Below, in pieces: positions 51,799-60,929 of a stretch of DNA of 64,000 nt (position 1 is the stretch's first letter; the number at the start of each line of letters is the position of its first letter). The notes below the pieces were generated by a model. It was not told the DNA's origin, ran no database searches, and was given only the letters and a program-made list of their open reading frames with translations. Location of the stretch: the NCBI GenBank assembly GCA_900315105.1, contig OMXX01000026.1, positions 11,485-75,484 of the forward strand, given 5' to 3'. This DNA comes from an uncultured Prevotellaceae bacterium (GTDB taxonomy: Bacteria > Bacteroidota > Bacteroidia > Bacteroidales > Bacteroidaceae). The translations under genes were made by a program, and so were the position numbers.

Positions 51799-52799
51799 TA
51801 AGAGTCTGTATTTGTGGTGGCGGTTCATTAGGTCATGTATGTGCAGGAATTCTTGCTTCACAAAAAGATGTTGTTGTCAATTTGTTTACACGAAAGCCTG
51901 AGCAATGGTCGCATAAGATAAAGGTTACAGATCTTAATGGTAAGGTGTTTAATGGAGATATTGCCATTATAAGTAATAAAGCAGAAGAAGCATTAAAAGA
52001 CTGTGATATCGTGTTTCTTTGTCTTCCGGGTTTTGCTATAGAGGAAACTCTCATTTCAATTAAGCCATTTGTTGGCAAAGCAACAGTCGGTTCCATAGTT
52101 TGTAGCACAGGCTTTTTCTTTGCTGCACATAGGATACTAGGTGAAGGAGCAAAACTCTTTGGCTTTCAACGAGTGCCTTATATAGCACGTACGAGTGAAT
52201 ATGGTCATTCTGCGAATCTACTTGGTTATAAAGCTCAATTAGCGATAGCGTGTGAGAATACAGAGAATGTGGAAGATTTTAGGCAGTTGATAGAGAAACT
52301 ATGGATGACCCCAACAATACTTCTCTCTTCTCATTATGAGGTATCGCTTACCAATAGTAATCCAATACTTCATACTGGACGTCTGTATTCTATGTGGAAA
52401 GATTGGAATGGTGAAATCTATGATCATATGATTCTTTTCTACAAAGAATGGACGATAGAGTCAAGTCAGGTGCTAGTAGACATGGATGCTGAATTCATGC
52501 AGCTTCTTGATGTCCTGCCTGTTAGAAAGGGGGCAATCCCATCATTGTTGGAATATTATGAAAGCCATGATGCAGAAAGTCTATGTAAAAAGATAAGTAG
52601 CATTCCTGCATTTCAGGAAATCATGTCTCCTATGAAAAAAGTAGAAGGAGGATGGATCCCTGATTTTGAATCACGTTATTTCACCGAGGACTTTCCTTAT
52701 GGTCTTAATTTCATTAAGCGTTTAGCAGAAGAAAAGCATATATCAACCCCGACAATAGACAAGGTTTATTCGTGGGGAATGAGTAAATGTAAAAAGTAA
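51795..52799 (+). CDS. Octopine/nopaline (opine) dehydrogenase family protein
   Basis: The 334-residue protein has an N-terminal Rossmann loop (VCICGGGSLGHVCAGILA) and a C-terminal helical domain with NSNPILHTGRLYSMW and FESRYFTEDFPYGLNFIKRL, both typical of opine dehydrogenases. These enzymes reductively condense an amino group with a 2-oxo acid to give N-(carboxyalkyl)amino acids. Position directly after an aminotransferase suggests the amine comes from that enzyme. The condensed product could decorate the polysaccharide, as N-(carboxyethyl)amino acids do in some O-antigens. The role here is inference. Confidence 0.83.
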   Translation: MIRVCICGGGSLGHVCAGILASQKDVVVNLFTRKPEQWSHKIKVTDLNGKVFNGDIAIISNKAEEALKDCDIVFLCLPGFAIEETLISIKPFVGKATVGSIVCSTGFFFAAHRILGEGAKLFGFQRVPYIARTSEYGHSANLLGYKAQLAIACENTENVEDFRQLIEKLWMTPTILLSSHYEVSLTNSNPILHTGRLYSMWKDWNGEIYDHMILFYKEWTIESSQVLVDMDAEFMQLLDVLPVRKGAIPSLLEYYESHDAESLCKKISSIPAFQEIMSPMKKVEGGWIPDFESRYFTEDFPYGLNFIKRLAEEKHISTPTIDKVYSWGMSKCKK

Positions 52800-52808
52800 A
52801 TAACAGTA

Positions 52809-53966
52809 ATGGCACACATAAAAACCTCCAAAGGCTTTCTTGAATACGAGAGTCACTTCCTCTATTTTGGTGATAGGATTATAGATAAGGAAGTGATGCT
52901 TGAAAATATCAAGATATTATCCGTATATCTTGATAAAATAGACATAAATTGGGGACCGGCATTTGGCACACTTATAGGTATAATCCGTAATGACGATTTC
53001 CAGCCTTGGAAGCCAGTTTTTGACATATATATTCTTAAAGAGGATGAAGAGCGTTTCAAGGACATTCTCTGGCTCTTAAAGGAGGTCGGATTTGAGGTCG
53101 TTCGCTATGAACGCAGAGGATTATATTATCTCAGTAGGAAAGAGCAGTATATCAAGGTCTTTGTATTACACAAGATTAGTAGTGATGTCCGTCATACTGG
53201 TGGCTCTGACTTTATTCATGAGAAATACCTGCAGAATACAGTTAAATGGGATTTCAAGGGAATAGAATTGAACGTACCTGCTGATGTCGATGAATATCTT
53301 ACATTCCAGTATGGCGAAGATTGGGTTATTCCCAAGCAAACCGTATTCTATTCTACCAATCCTGTAAAGAAATGGTATCATGGGCTAAAGACTTGGATTC
53401 AAGATAACATGCCTAATGATATCTACTATTCTTGGTTGTTCCAACGTAGGAAGAGGGATTTTGTCAAGTTTAAGGCGCGTTGTGAAAGGAAGGGATTCCC
53501 TGTTCCTGTTAATTTTGAACTTGCAAGTATGAAGCCTCGCAAGTACAAGAAGGTGTTGACGGTAGGAGTGTATGACTTACTTCATAAAGGACATGTGGAA
53601 CTATATCGAAGAGCTAAAGGTTTGGGAGATTATCTTATTGTTGCAGCCCAGGATAGCGATTTCATATTGAAGTATAAGCCAACAGCCAAGGTCCTCAATT
53701 CCACCGAGGACCGAAAATATATGATTAAGTCCATCAGATATGTGGATGAGGTCATTACTTATACCGACGTAGATAAGATTGTGCAAGAGGTTGATTTTGA
53801 TGTGTTCGTAACTGGACCAGATCAATGTCACGAAGGCTTTCAACGTGCAATACAATGGTGTGAGGAACATGGCAAAGAACATATCGTTCTTGCTCGTACA
53901 GAGGGGGTAAGTTCTAGTGAACTTAAGGCCCAAATTGCAGCAAAGACAAAATTAGTTAACTTATAA
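52809..53966 (+). CDS. Fusion of degenerate LicD domain and TagD-type cytidylyltransferase
   Basis: Residues 1-235 are LicD-like (WGPAFGTLIGIIRNDDFQPW) but the usual PWDDDID metal site reads PWKPVFDIYI, so acidic residues are missing. Residues 245-385 form a cytidylyltransferase with VGVYDLLHKGHVELYRRAKG and RTEGVSSSEL. This domain is a paralogue of the N-terminus of the gene at 46588. A CDP-synthesising domain tethered to a transferase-like domain suggests channelling of an activated small molecule. The LicD half may be structural or recognise acceptor rather than catalyse. The next gene supplies an intact LicD. Confidence 0.85.
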   Translation: MAHIKTSKGFLEYESHFLYFGDRIIDKEVMLENIKILSVYLDKIDINWGPAFGTLIGIIRNDDFQPWKPVFDIYILKEDEERFKDILWLLKEVGFEVVRYERRGLYYLSRKEQYIKVFVLHKISSDVRHTGGSDFIHEKYLQNTVKWDFKGIELNVPADVDEYLTFQYGEDWVIPKQTVFYSTNPVKKWYHGLKTWIQDNMPNDIYYSWLFQRRKRDFVKFKARCERKGFPVPVNFELASMKPRKYKKVLTVGVYDLLHKGHVELYRRAKGLGDYLIVAAQDSDFILKYKPTAKVLNSTEDRKYMIKSIRYVDEVITYTDVDKIVQEVDFDVFVTGPDQCHEGFQRAIQWCEEHGKEHIVLARTEGVSSSELKAQIAAKTKLVNL

Positions 53967-53969
53967 TTT

Positions 53970-54707
53970 ATGAAAGATAGAGTTCCAAATCAATTATTAC
54001 ATGTTGCTAATAAAGTGGCGAAAATACCATTTGCAAAACCTTTATTAAAACCGTTTTATTATTATTATAAGAAAATATTATTTAGAGCTCGACAGCGACA
54101 TTTCCGGGAAAATGCGATTTCTATGTTATATCAATTTGATAAATGTTGTTTAGATAACAATTATAATTATTTCCTTATTTTTGGAACGTTGTTAGGAGCT
54201 ATTAGAGAGCATGGGTTGATTCTGCATGATTTTGATGTAGATGTTGCTCTTTTTATAGATGAACGTACACCTGATTTTTTAAAAAAAATAGAAGAATCAG
54301 GTTTTAGATTAATTCATAGATATAGCATCGGTGATGGAAAATTAGGATGTGAAGACACTTTCGAATACATGGATACCGGGGTTTCCATGGATGTTTTTTA
54401 TGTTTGTCCTCCAATTGACGAATATCCTTATTGCTGTTGTTGGAATAAAATCGGTGATAGTATTACCCCACTGGATTCAATGAAAAAATATGGAGGAGTT
54501 ATACCAAGGAGAATAGAACTACCAATTGATAGGGATATTATACGTGTAAAGTTTGAGAATATAGAAGTTAATATACCTCGCAATGCGCATCAAATTTCAG
54601 AGTTTACTTATGGGGAAAATTATATGACTCCAGATCCAAATTATAAACCGCCAAAAGAACATAGAGTTATATGGTATGATCAAATGGCTTCATACGAAGA
54701 ATTCTAA
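53970..54707 (+). CDS. LicD-family phosphotransferase
   Basis: The 245-residue protein has the intact LicD core NYFLIFGTLLGAIREHGLI followed by HDFDVDVALFIDE, with the Asp residues expected to bind metal. LicD enzymes move phosphocholine or similar groups from a CDP carrier to a sugar. A hydrophobic/basic N-terminus (PFAKPLLKPFYYYYKKILFR) may associate with the membrane. It directly follows the LicD-cytidylyltransferase fusion by three bases and is probably the catalytic transferase of the module. Composition is AT-rich again. Confidence 0.87.
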   Translation: MKDRVPNQLLHVANKVAKIPFAKPLLKPFYYYYKKILFRARQRHFRENAISMLYQFDKCCLDNNYNYFLIFGTLLGAIREHGLILHDFDVDVALFIDERTPDFLKKIEESGFRLIHRYSIGDGKLGCEDTFEYMDTGVSMDVFYVCPPIDEYPYCCCWNKIGDSITPLDSMKKYGGVIPRRIELPIDRDIIRVKFENIEVNIPRNAHQISEFTYGENYMTPDPNYKPPKEHRVIWYDQMASYEEF

Positions 54708-54739
54708 ATTGTTTTTCCCCAATCCCTTTTCTGTAGCGA

Positions 54740-55903
54740 ATGTTAGGAATAAAAAATAAAACTGTTGATGTTTTACCAATAGTTCTATTCATAATAGCGG
54801 CAATAATTTGGAGAACTCAATTCTATGTTTTGTGTCTTTATACATTATTGCCAATAGTTATTGTATATTCTTTTCGAAAGTATAAATCTGAAATTTTTAA
54901 TTCGATATATTGGAAACCATATTTATTTTTATTGATTTGGATGTTTTTATCTTCATTATTGAGTGATAACTCATTGGCGTCTTTAAAAATAATGATCTCT
55001 GTTACCGCGACTTTTTTCTTATCATTCTCTGTTTTAGCCTTATCTCAGAAAGGAAATAATTCTTTTTTCTTGTCATTCGCTTTTATTTGTCTTTTTATAG
55101 CAATTCTTTATTCTACTTTAACAAGTGAATCTTATATTAATAGTTTTGATTATGCGAATGAGGCCGAGAGACGAGCTAATACTGACTTGAATTCAAATCA
55201 ATATGCTTATTTCTCTTTGTTTACAATTATGGCAGTTCGTTTGATGTTGGGGCGAATTAGTATATATAAACCATTATTAGGACTTTTTATATATTTTGTC
55301 CTTGCAGGACTATCTTTTTTCGTGGCTTTACTTACAGCATCACGTCAAGTTTTACTTCTGGAAATACCATTAATTGTCTATTTTGTATTTTTTGATTTTT
55401 CGACTAAAGATAATAAAATAAATAGAGTGTTCTTGTTTTTATTCATATTAGTGGCAGCTTTTTTTTTCCTCCCGAAAATAACATCCCTATATGATTCGAG
55501 CTATCTTGCAGTTCGTTCAGGTGAAGATATTGAGGAAGACGCTCGTTCTTATCTTTTATTAATGGGATTACATCAAGGTCTAGATAATCCAATGTTTGGC
55601 CTTGGATTTGGGGCAAATGTTTTGTTTAGCCATTGCACATACACTCATCTTTTGGCTCGTTGTGGCGTACCTGCATTCATTACTTATATTTATATGGTAT
55701 ATATTTCTATAAAAGAACAATATCAAAGATATAAAACTACTCATGATAAATATTTTAGATTGTATTTATTTATGCTAGTTTTTTTTGCTGTTGCAAATTT
55801 CTTCTATAGCTATATTAATCAGCCATTTATGCAGACAATAATGTTTCTGATTATAGGAGAAAGTGATAAATTATATAGTAAATACAGAAAAATGTTTTTA
55901 TGA
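54740..55903 (+). CDS. wzy: O-antigen/capsule polymerase (Wzy-like)
   Basis: The 387-residue inner-membrane protein has 10-12 hydrophobic spans and a large periplasmic loop before GLGFGANVLFSHCTYTHLLA, in the position where Wzy and O-antigen ligase proteins carry their conserved histidine/arginine region (HNLLLxxxxxxG-like). It would polymerise repeat units delivered by the flippase. Sequence of this class varies, so assignment rests on topology and context. The DNA is strongly AT-rich. The stop overlaps the next start by four bases. Confidence 0.8.
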   Translation: MLGIKNKTVDVLPIVLFIIAAIIWRTQFYVLCLYTLLPIVIVYSFRKYKSEIFNSIYWKPYLFLLIWMFLSSLLSDNSLASLKIMISVTATFFLSFSVLALSQKGNNSFFLSFAFICLFIAILYSTLTSESYINSFDYANEAERRANTDLNSNQYAYFSLFTIMAVRLMLGRISIYKPLLGLFIYFVLAGLSFFVALLTASRQVLLLEIPLIVYFVFFDFSTKDNKINRVFLFLFILVAAFFFLPKITSLYDSSYLAVRSGEDIEEDARSYLLLMGLHQGLDNPMFGLGFGANVLFSHCTYTHLLARCGVPAFITYIYMVYISIKEQYQRYKTTHDKYFRLYLFMLVFFAVANFFYSYINQPFMQTIMFLIIGESDKLYSKYRKMFL

Positions 55904-57096
55904 AAAAGCTCGTGATAATAACCAAAAAGTTTCCATATTTTCAGACAGAAGCTTTTATAGAATCGGAATATATATATTATGATAATTATTTTGAGAAGGT
56001 AACTTTTCTTCCTATAATCAAAGGTAAACTTAGAGAAAAATGTAAAGATGCAAACATTTGTGATGCATATAATGAACTATATAAGACAAAGTATGTTCAG
56101 GTTTTTAAAATGTTTTTTTCTTGTCATTTTTACAAAGCGATTGTTGCAAATCGGAAAAAGATATGCTCAAAAAATTTTCTTTTGAAGATTATTTTTCAAG
56201 AAATTCATTATAGGATTTTAAAGAATTTGATATCCAAGAATGAAAGCTTATTTGATGAAAATACAGTTGTTTATAGCTATTGGTTTAGTTCGGTCGTATA
56301 TGCATTATTGAAGGTGAGGGAAGAAAACTTATATAAATATAAAGTCGTTTGTAGAGCTCATCGTTTTGATGTGTATGATGATAATGGAGAGATGCCTAAT
56401 AGAAAATATTGTATTAAAAATCTTGATAAGATTTTCCCGATTTCCCAGGATGCTTTAAATGTATTGTCTAAACAATCAAATAATATTGATAAGTTCTCGT
56501 TAAGTAGGCTTGGAGTGCATGATTATAAATGTATATCAAAACAATCAAAGAATGGTGATTATAATATTTTGACGGTTTCCCAAACAAGTAAAAGAAAGCG
56601 ACTTTTACTTATTTGGGAATCCATACAGCAATACGCGATTTTGAATCCTCAAATAAATGTAAAATGGACTCATATTGGTGATGGACCTTTAGATGACGAA
56701 TTGCAAAGACTTTCAAATAATAATAGGGTAAGTAATTACGAAATTACATTAAAAGGAAGAGTTCCCAATTCTTGTGTTCTTGATTATTATACAACAAGAG
56801 AAATAGATGTATTCATGAATCTAAGTTCTTCTGAAGGTGTTCCTGTTTCTGTAATGGAGGCACAGTCTTTTGGAATACCTGTGATTGCAACAGATGTAGG
56901 TGGCTCTTCTGAAATCGTAGATGACACGAATGGCTGTTTATTATGTGCGAATCCAACAGTTAATGATGTCGTAAAGGCACTAGAAAAAATAAAAACAGGA
57001 TGTTTTGATAGAAAAGAAATCAAGGAAGTATGGAAAAACAAATCAAATGCAGAAGTTGTTTTCCCGTATTTTATTTCAGAATTGGCAAAAATATAA
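55900..57096 (+). CDS. Family 4 glycosyltransferase
   Basis: The 398-residue GT-B enzyme ends with the donor-binding segment NLSSSEGVPVSVMEAQSFGI followed by PVIATDVGGSSEIV, the E-x7-E type motif of GT4. LKGRVPNSCVLDYY precedes it. It should add one sugar of the repeat unit at the cytoplasmic face. Donor and linkage are unknown. It is coupled upstream to the polymerase gene (ATGA) and downstream to the pyruvyltransferase-like gene with one base between. Confidence 0.88.
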   Translation: MKKLVIITKKFPYFQTEAFIESEYIYYDNYFEKVTFLPIIKGKLREKCKDANICDAYNELYKTKYVQVFKMFFSCHFYKAIVANRKKICSKNFLLKIIFQEIHYRILKNLISKNESLFDENTVVYSYWFSSVVYALLKVREENLYKYKVVCRAHRFDVYDDNGEMPNRKYCIKNLDKIFPISQDALNVLSKQSNNIDKFSLSRLGVHDYKCISKQSKNGDYNILTVSQTSKRKRLLLIWESIQQYAILNPQINVKWTHIGDGPLDDELQRLSNNNRVSNYEITLKGRVPNSCVLDYYTTREIDVFMNLSSSEGVPVSVMEAQSFGIPVIATDVGGSSEIVDDTNGCLLCANPTVNDVVKALEKIKTGCFDRKEIKEVWKNKSNAEVVFPYFISELAKI

Positions 57097-57097
57097 T

Positions 57098-58180
57098 ATG
57101 AATTTTTATTTTCTTTGTGTTACTCAGCCGTATAATGCAGGTGATTTGTTAATAAATCGGATGCTTCTTGAGGAATTAGGAAAGTATGGCAAAGTTTTTG
57201 TTGATTGTTATAATTGTCCTGAAGATTTTCGTTCCTTCCTTATAGGAAATACTGACAATATTGTTGATGTATATAAAACTTATGGCATTACTTTAAAAAA
57301 GGGATGTTTGATATCCTTTGCTAAACTGGTAAAAAAAGAAAACATCCAATTATATACACAAAGTCCAGGACCAATCAATAAGATAAGTGATATAAAACTG
57401 CGTTTTAGTTTTTCGTTAATATATAAGATTTTATCTTTTTTGCGTATTCCAATTGTCTGTATAGGTAATTGTTGTTCTTCTGCGATTGTAACTCGAACAA
57501 ATGTCGTGTCAAAAAGTGTTGCATCTTATTATGTGAGATCCGAAAAAGCTGTCTCTTTTCTAAAACAATGTGGAGCCGAAAATGTACATTATATTCCAGA
57601 TTTGGCATATTTGTATCATAGTAGAATTGTAGAAACGGAGAAAAAAAAGATAGCAGCGTTTAGTTTTCGTGAGGTGAAAGAAAATCTTAATTTATTCATA
57701 GAATGGATTAGGGACGTAATATTTTTTTTAATACGTAATGACTATAAAATCGTCTTTTATCATCAAGTAAAGACTGATAAATGTTTTATGAGAACTCTTT
57801 ATGATGCTATAGGAATAAAAGAAATTGAATTAATATCTGAAGTCATTTGGTATGACACTTTTGGTTTTTATACAGATAAATCAATCATAATAAGTAATCG
57901 GCTTCATTGTTTACTTTTAGGAGCTGTATATAATGCGGTTCCTCTCGCATATATAGATAATGATCGTTTGACAAGAAAGATAACAGATGTATTTGATTCT
58001 TCGATGGGAGAATATTCTGAACGTTTTATAACATCTTCCATATCTATAGAAAAGTTGTCAAATATTGTAAATGATTATTATAAATATAATCAGATTATAA
58101 AAGGAATAGTGTCTACTAATTACAAGTTATGTAGTGCGAACATTAATAAAATTATTTCGAAGTATTGCAAAATCGATTAA
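57098..58180 (+). CDS. Polysaccharide pyruvyl transferase family protein
   Basis: The roughly 360-residue protein starts at the ATG at 57098 (MNFYFLCVTQPYNAGDLLIN), one base after the upstream stop; the frame is open further upstream but overlaps the GT4 gene. NAGDLLINRMLLEEL, YTQSPGPI and a late ISNRLHCLLLGAVY match the family that adds ketal pyruvate to sugars. The His in SNRLHCLL is typical. Actual pyruvyl transfer is not shown for all members. Strong AT bias agrees with its neighbours. Confidence 0.83.
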   Translation: MNFYFLCVTQPYNAGDLLINRMLLEELGKYGKVFVDCYNCPEDFRSFLIGNTDNIVDVYKTYGITLKKGCLISFAKLVKKENIQLYTQSPGPINKISDIKLRFSFSLIYKILSFLRIPIVCIGNCCSSAIVTRTNVVSKSVASYYVRSEKAVSFLKQCGAENVHYIPDLAYLYHSRIVETEKKKIAAFSFREVKENLNLFIEWIRDVIFFLIRNDYKIVFYHQVKTDKCFMRTLYDAIGIKEIELISEVIWYDTFGFYTDKSIIISNRLHCLLLGAVYNAVPLAYIDNDRLTRKITDVFDSSMGEYSERFITSSISIEKLSNIVNDYYKYNQIIKGIVSTNYKLCSANINKIISKYCKID

Positions 58181-58190
58181 CCGTCAAAAT

Positions 58191-59300
58191 ATGAAACTTT
58201 GTTTAATATATAATTTTGCTCAGCACTACCGTACAAGCATCTTCAAGTTAATGAGTGAAGAACTTGGTTGTGATTTTCTTTTTGGCGATTCTATGTCTGA
58301 TGTCAAGAAAATGGATTATTCGCTATTGAAAGGAAAGGTGACAGAAACACATACTAAATATGTTATAGGACGGTGGTATTGGCAGCCTAAGGTCATAAGT
58401 CAGCTTTTTAAGGGATATGACCACTATATTCTTCTTGGTGAGACTCGGGCTTTAAGTACATGGATTTTCTGTATTCTAGCTCGAATATTTAAACCACGAA
58501 AGAAAATTTATTTTTGGTCTCATGGTTGGTATGGTAAAGAGAATAAATTAGAGTCTATCATAAAGAGGATCGAATTTCAGCTTCCAAATGGTGGCGTTTT
58601 TACATATGGTGAATATGCCCGGCAATTAATGATTGGAAATGGTTTCAAAGCAGAAAAGTTATTTACGATTCATAATTCTTTAGCGTATGATCAACAGATT
58701 GAAATAAGAAAAAGTATAAAAAAAACGGATGTGTATTCCGAACACTTCGGAAATGCAAATCATAATTTGTTCTTTGTTGGTAGATTGACTCCCATTAAGA
58801 AACTTGACCAGATCTTAGACGCATTGCTTATTTGTAATAAAAAAGGAAATAAGTATAATTTTACTTTTATTGGAGGTGGAACAAAAATGGATAGTTTGAT
58901 AGATAAAGCAGAAAGTCTAGGTTTGCAAGAACAAATTTGGTTTTATGGTCCTTGCTATGATGAGAAAGAACTTAGTTCATTGATATACAATGCAGACCTT
59001 TGTGTCGCTCCTGGTAATATAGGTCTTACAGCTATGCATTCTATGGTTTTTGGCACACCTTGTATAACTCATAATGATTTCCCTTATCAGATGCCTGAAT
59101 TTGAAGCAATAAAGGAAGGGAAAACAGGATTATTCTTTAAACGTGATGATATTAATGATTTGTCTAGATGTATAGATGAGTGGTTCTGTATAAATGGGCA
59201 AAATAGAGATCAAATACGTAAGGAATGTATGAATGTAATTGACAAAGAGTGGAATCCATATTATCAGTTGGAAGTTCTTAAGAAAGGTTTAGGTATATAA
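58191..59300 (+). CDS. Glycosyltransferase family 4-like protein
   Basis: The 369-residue protein starts at the ATG at 58191 ([20 protein letters not shown]), after the upstream stop codon. The GT-B C-terminal half has [31 protein letters not shown] and a donor motif [20 protein letters not shown] followed by [11 protein letters not shown]. The usual second Glu is replaced in context by [14 protein letters not shown]. It should add a sugar to the repeat unit; specificity is unknown. It precedes an acyltransferase gene by two bases. Confidence 0.87.
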   Translation: MKLCLIYNFAQHYRTSIFKLMSEELGCDFLFGDSMSDVKKMDYSLLKGKVTETHTKYVIGRWYWQPKVISQLFKGYDHYILLGETRALSTWIFCILARIFKPRKKIYFWSHGWYGKENKLESIIKRIEFQLPNGGVFTYGEYARQLMIGNGFKAEKLFTIHNSLAYDQQIEIRKSIKKTDVYSEHFGNANHNLFFVGRLTPIKKLDQILDALLICNKKGNKYNFTFIGGGTKMDSLIDKAESLGLQEQIWFYGPCYDEKELSSLIYNADLCVAPGNIGLTAMHSMVFGTPCITHNDFPYQMPEFEAIKEGKTGLFFKRDDINDLSRCIDEWFCINGQNRDQIRKECMNVIDKEWNPYYQLEVLKKGLGI

Positions 59301-59302
59301 TT

Positions 59303-59977
59303 ATGTATCCAATAATCCATTATATAAAAGGGGTTATAAAAACTCTTTTTAATCCTCGGATTTCTTTGTTTGCCATAGTTTCTGCAAATGTCGATATTCA
59401 TAAATCTGTTTGCATTTATCGTGGAGTTAAAGCTAAGCGTTCCGTTATAGGCTCTTATACATATATTGCATCACACACAGAGATTGAGAATGCAGAAATA
59501 GGTAAATTTTGTTCCATAGCAGATCATTGTCGTATTGGTATGAGTAGTCATTCTTTGCAATATTTATCTACATCTCCGATTTTTACTCAAACAATTAATG
59601 CTCTTCAAGAAAGATGGATTGAAAAAAATGTGATTGAGCATAGAAGTAAGGAAAAACGTGCTTATTTGGGAAATGATGTGTGGGTAGGTTCTCATGCTTT
59701 AATAAAAGGAGGCGTACATATTGGTGATGGCGCTTGTGTTGCTGCAGGTGCTGTTGTTGTAAAAGATGTGCCACCATATGCAATTGTTGGAGGTGTTCCT
59801 GCAAGGATTATTCGATATAGGTTCCCTGATGATGTTATTAAGATGTTGATTCTGCTGAGATGGTGGGATTTACCAGAGGATGTTATTAAGGAAAACATAG
59901 CCATGTTTCAAAAGGAAAATGTGACTGCAGAGGAACTTGCTATAATGATAAAAAAAAACAATTGTGAAAAGCAATAG
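59303..59977 (+). CDS. CatB-related O-acetyltransferase (left-handed beta-helix)
   Basis: The 224-residue protein consists of hexapeptide repeats ([53 protein letters not shown]) and the family ending [18 protein letters not shown], as in xenobiotic/CatB-type acetyltransferases. In a polysaccharide locus it most likely O-acetylates a sugar of the repeat unit using acetyl-CoA. The His in SSHSLQYLS corresponds to the catalytic position of the family. Its end overlaps the next gene by 14 bases. Confidence 0.88.
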   Translation: MYPIIHYIKGVIKTLFNPRISLFAIVSANVDIHKSVCIYRGVKAKRSVIGSYTYIASHTEIENAEIGKFCSIADHCRIGMSSHSLQYLSTSPIFTQTINALQERWIEKNVIEHRSKEKRAYLGNDVWVGSHALIKGGVHIGDGACVAAGAVVVKDVPPYAIVGGVPARIIRYRFPDDVIKMLILLRWWDLPEDVIKENIAMFQKENVTAEELAIMIKKNNCEKQ

Positions 59978-60929
59978 AAAACGATTGTATCTCTTTTCTT
60001 TTGTGTTATTGGTTATATGTGTGCTGTTTTATTGCGGTGGTATTTACAAGATAGTAGCTGTTAATATAAGAATACCAGATAAACGATGTGTCCATTCATT
60101 TCGTATCATTACATTCAATATTAATGCTAATGATACTTTGTCTTTTACGACTGCTTTTCAGGATAGCCTTTTGGAGGAGATTCGTCGTCAGACTCCTGAT
60201 ATCATATGTTTTCAGGAACTGTCTTTTGAGAATCTAAAGAAAATTAAGCCTCAATTGGATAGCATTTATGGTAAATGTGATACTCTCAAAGGTGACAATC
60301 AATTATGGAGGTTAATGTTTTATTCGAATTTGCCACTTAGAAATTTCAAACGCTATCATTGTGATGGGACTATTGAAACTTCAGATTTTGATTCTCTTGA
60401 ATTGAAAGAGTATGATCAGATGCGAAAGCAGATGTCTGTAATGTCGGCAGAATTTGAAGTCCAACCTGATAAATGGGTTACTATTTTCTCTGGTCACCTT
60501 CGTTCAAGTGCTTACTCTGCAGCTCGCAGATCCATGAAAGAAAATTCCCATTGGTGGGATGGAGTCCCCCTTTATCTTAGGAATTATAAAATCGGAAAGA
60601 GAATCCGTGACTATCAGGCACGTAATGTTCGCAGATTTATAGATGAAGCACGTGCAGAGGGTAAGATAGTGGTTGTTGCAGGTGATCTTAACGATTGGTG
60701 CGGTAGTACTACATTGAATACTCTTATGGGTGAGGGTGATAATGCGCTCAAAGATGCATGGTGGGAAGGAGGAAATGGATTCGGGTTCACATATCAAGGA
60801 TGGCATCTTCGTCTTCGACTTGACCATATCCTATATAGTGATGGACTCGAACTCCAAGATGTAAAGGTTATAGATTCTGATTTAAGCGATCATAGACCAT
60901 TAGTTGCTGATTTCTTAATATCAAAATAA
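59964..60929 (+). CDS. Membrane-anchored endonuclease/exonuclease/phosphatase (EEP) family protein
   Basis: The 321-residue protein begins at a GTG ([20 protein letters not shown]) with one N-terminal membrane span, so the domain faces the periplasm. The EEP fold shows FNINAND, the metal-binding Glu in [20 protein letters not shown] and the terminal LDHILY...[10 protein letters not shown]. Members cleave phosphodiester or phosphomonoester bonds in nucleic acids, lipids or other compounds. A periplasmic location in a locus that builds CDP-linked substituents suggests action on a phosphodiester in glycan or lipid carrier, which is speculative. Confidence 0.82.
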   Translation: MKSNRKRLYLFSFVLLVICVLFYCGGIYKIVAVNIRIPDKRCVHSFRIITFNINANDTLSFTTAFQDSLLEEIRRQTPDIICFQELSFENLKKIKPQLDSIYGKCDTLKGDNQLWRLMFYSNLPLRNFKRYHCDGTIETSDFDSLELKEYDQMRKQMSVMSAEFEVQPDKWVTIFSGHLRSSAYSAARRSMKENSHWWDGVPLYLRNYKIGKRIRDYQARNVRRFIDEARAEGKIVVVAGDLNDWCGSTTLNTLMGEGDNALKDAWWEGGNGFGFTYQGWHLRLRLDHILYSDGLELQDVKVIDSDLSDHRPLVADFLISK

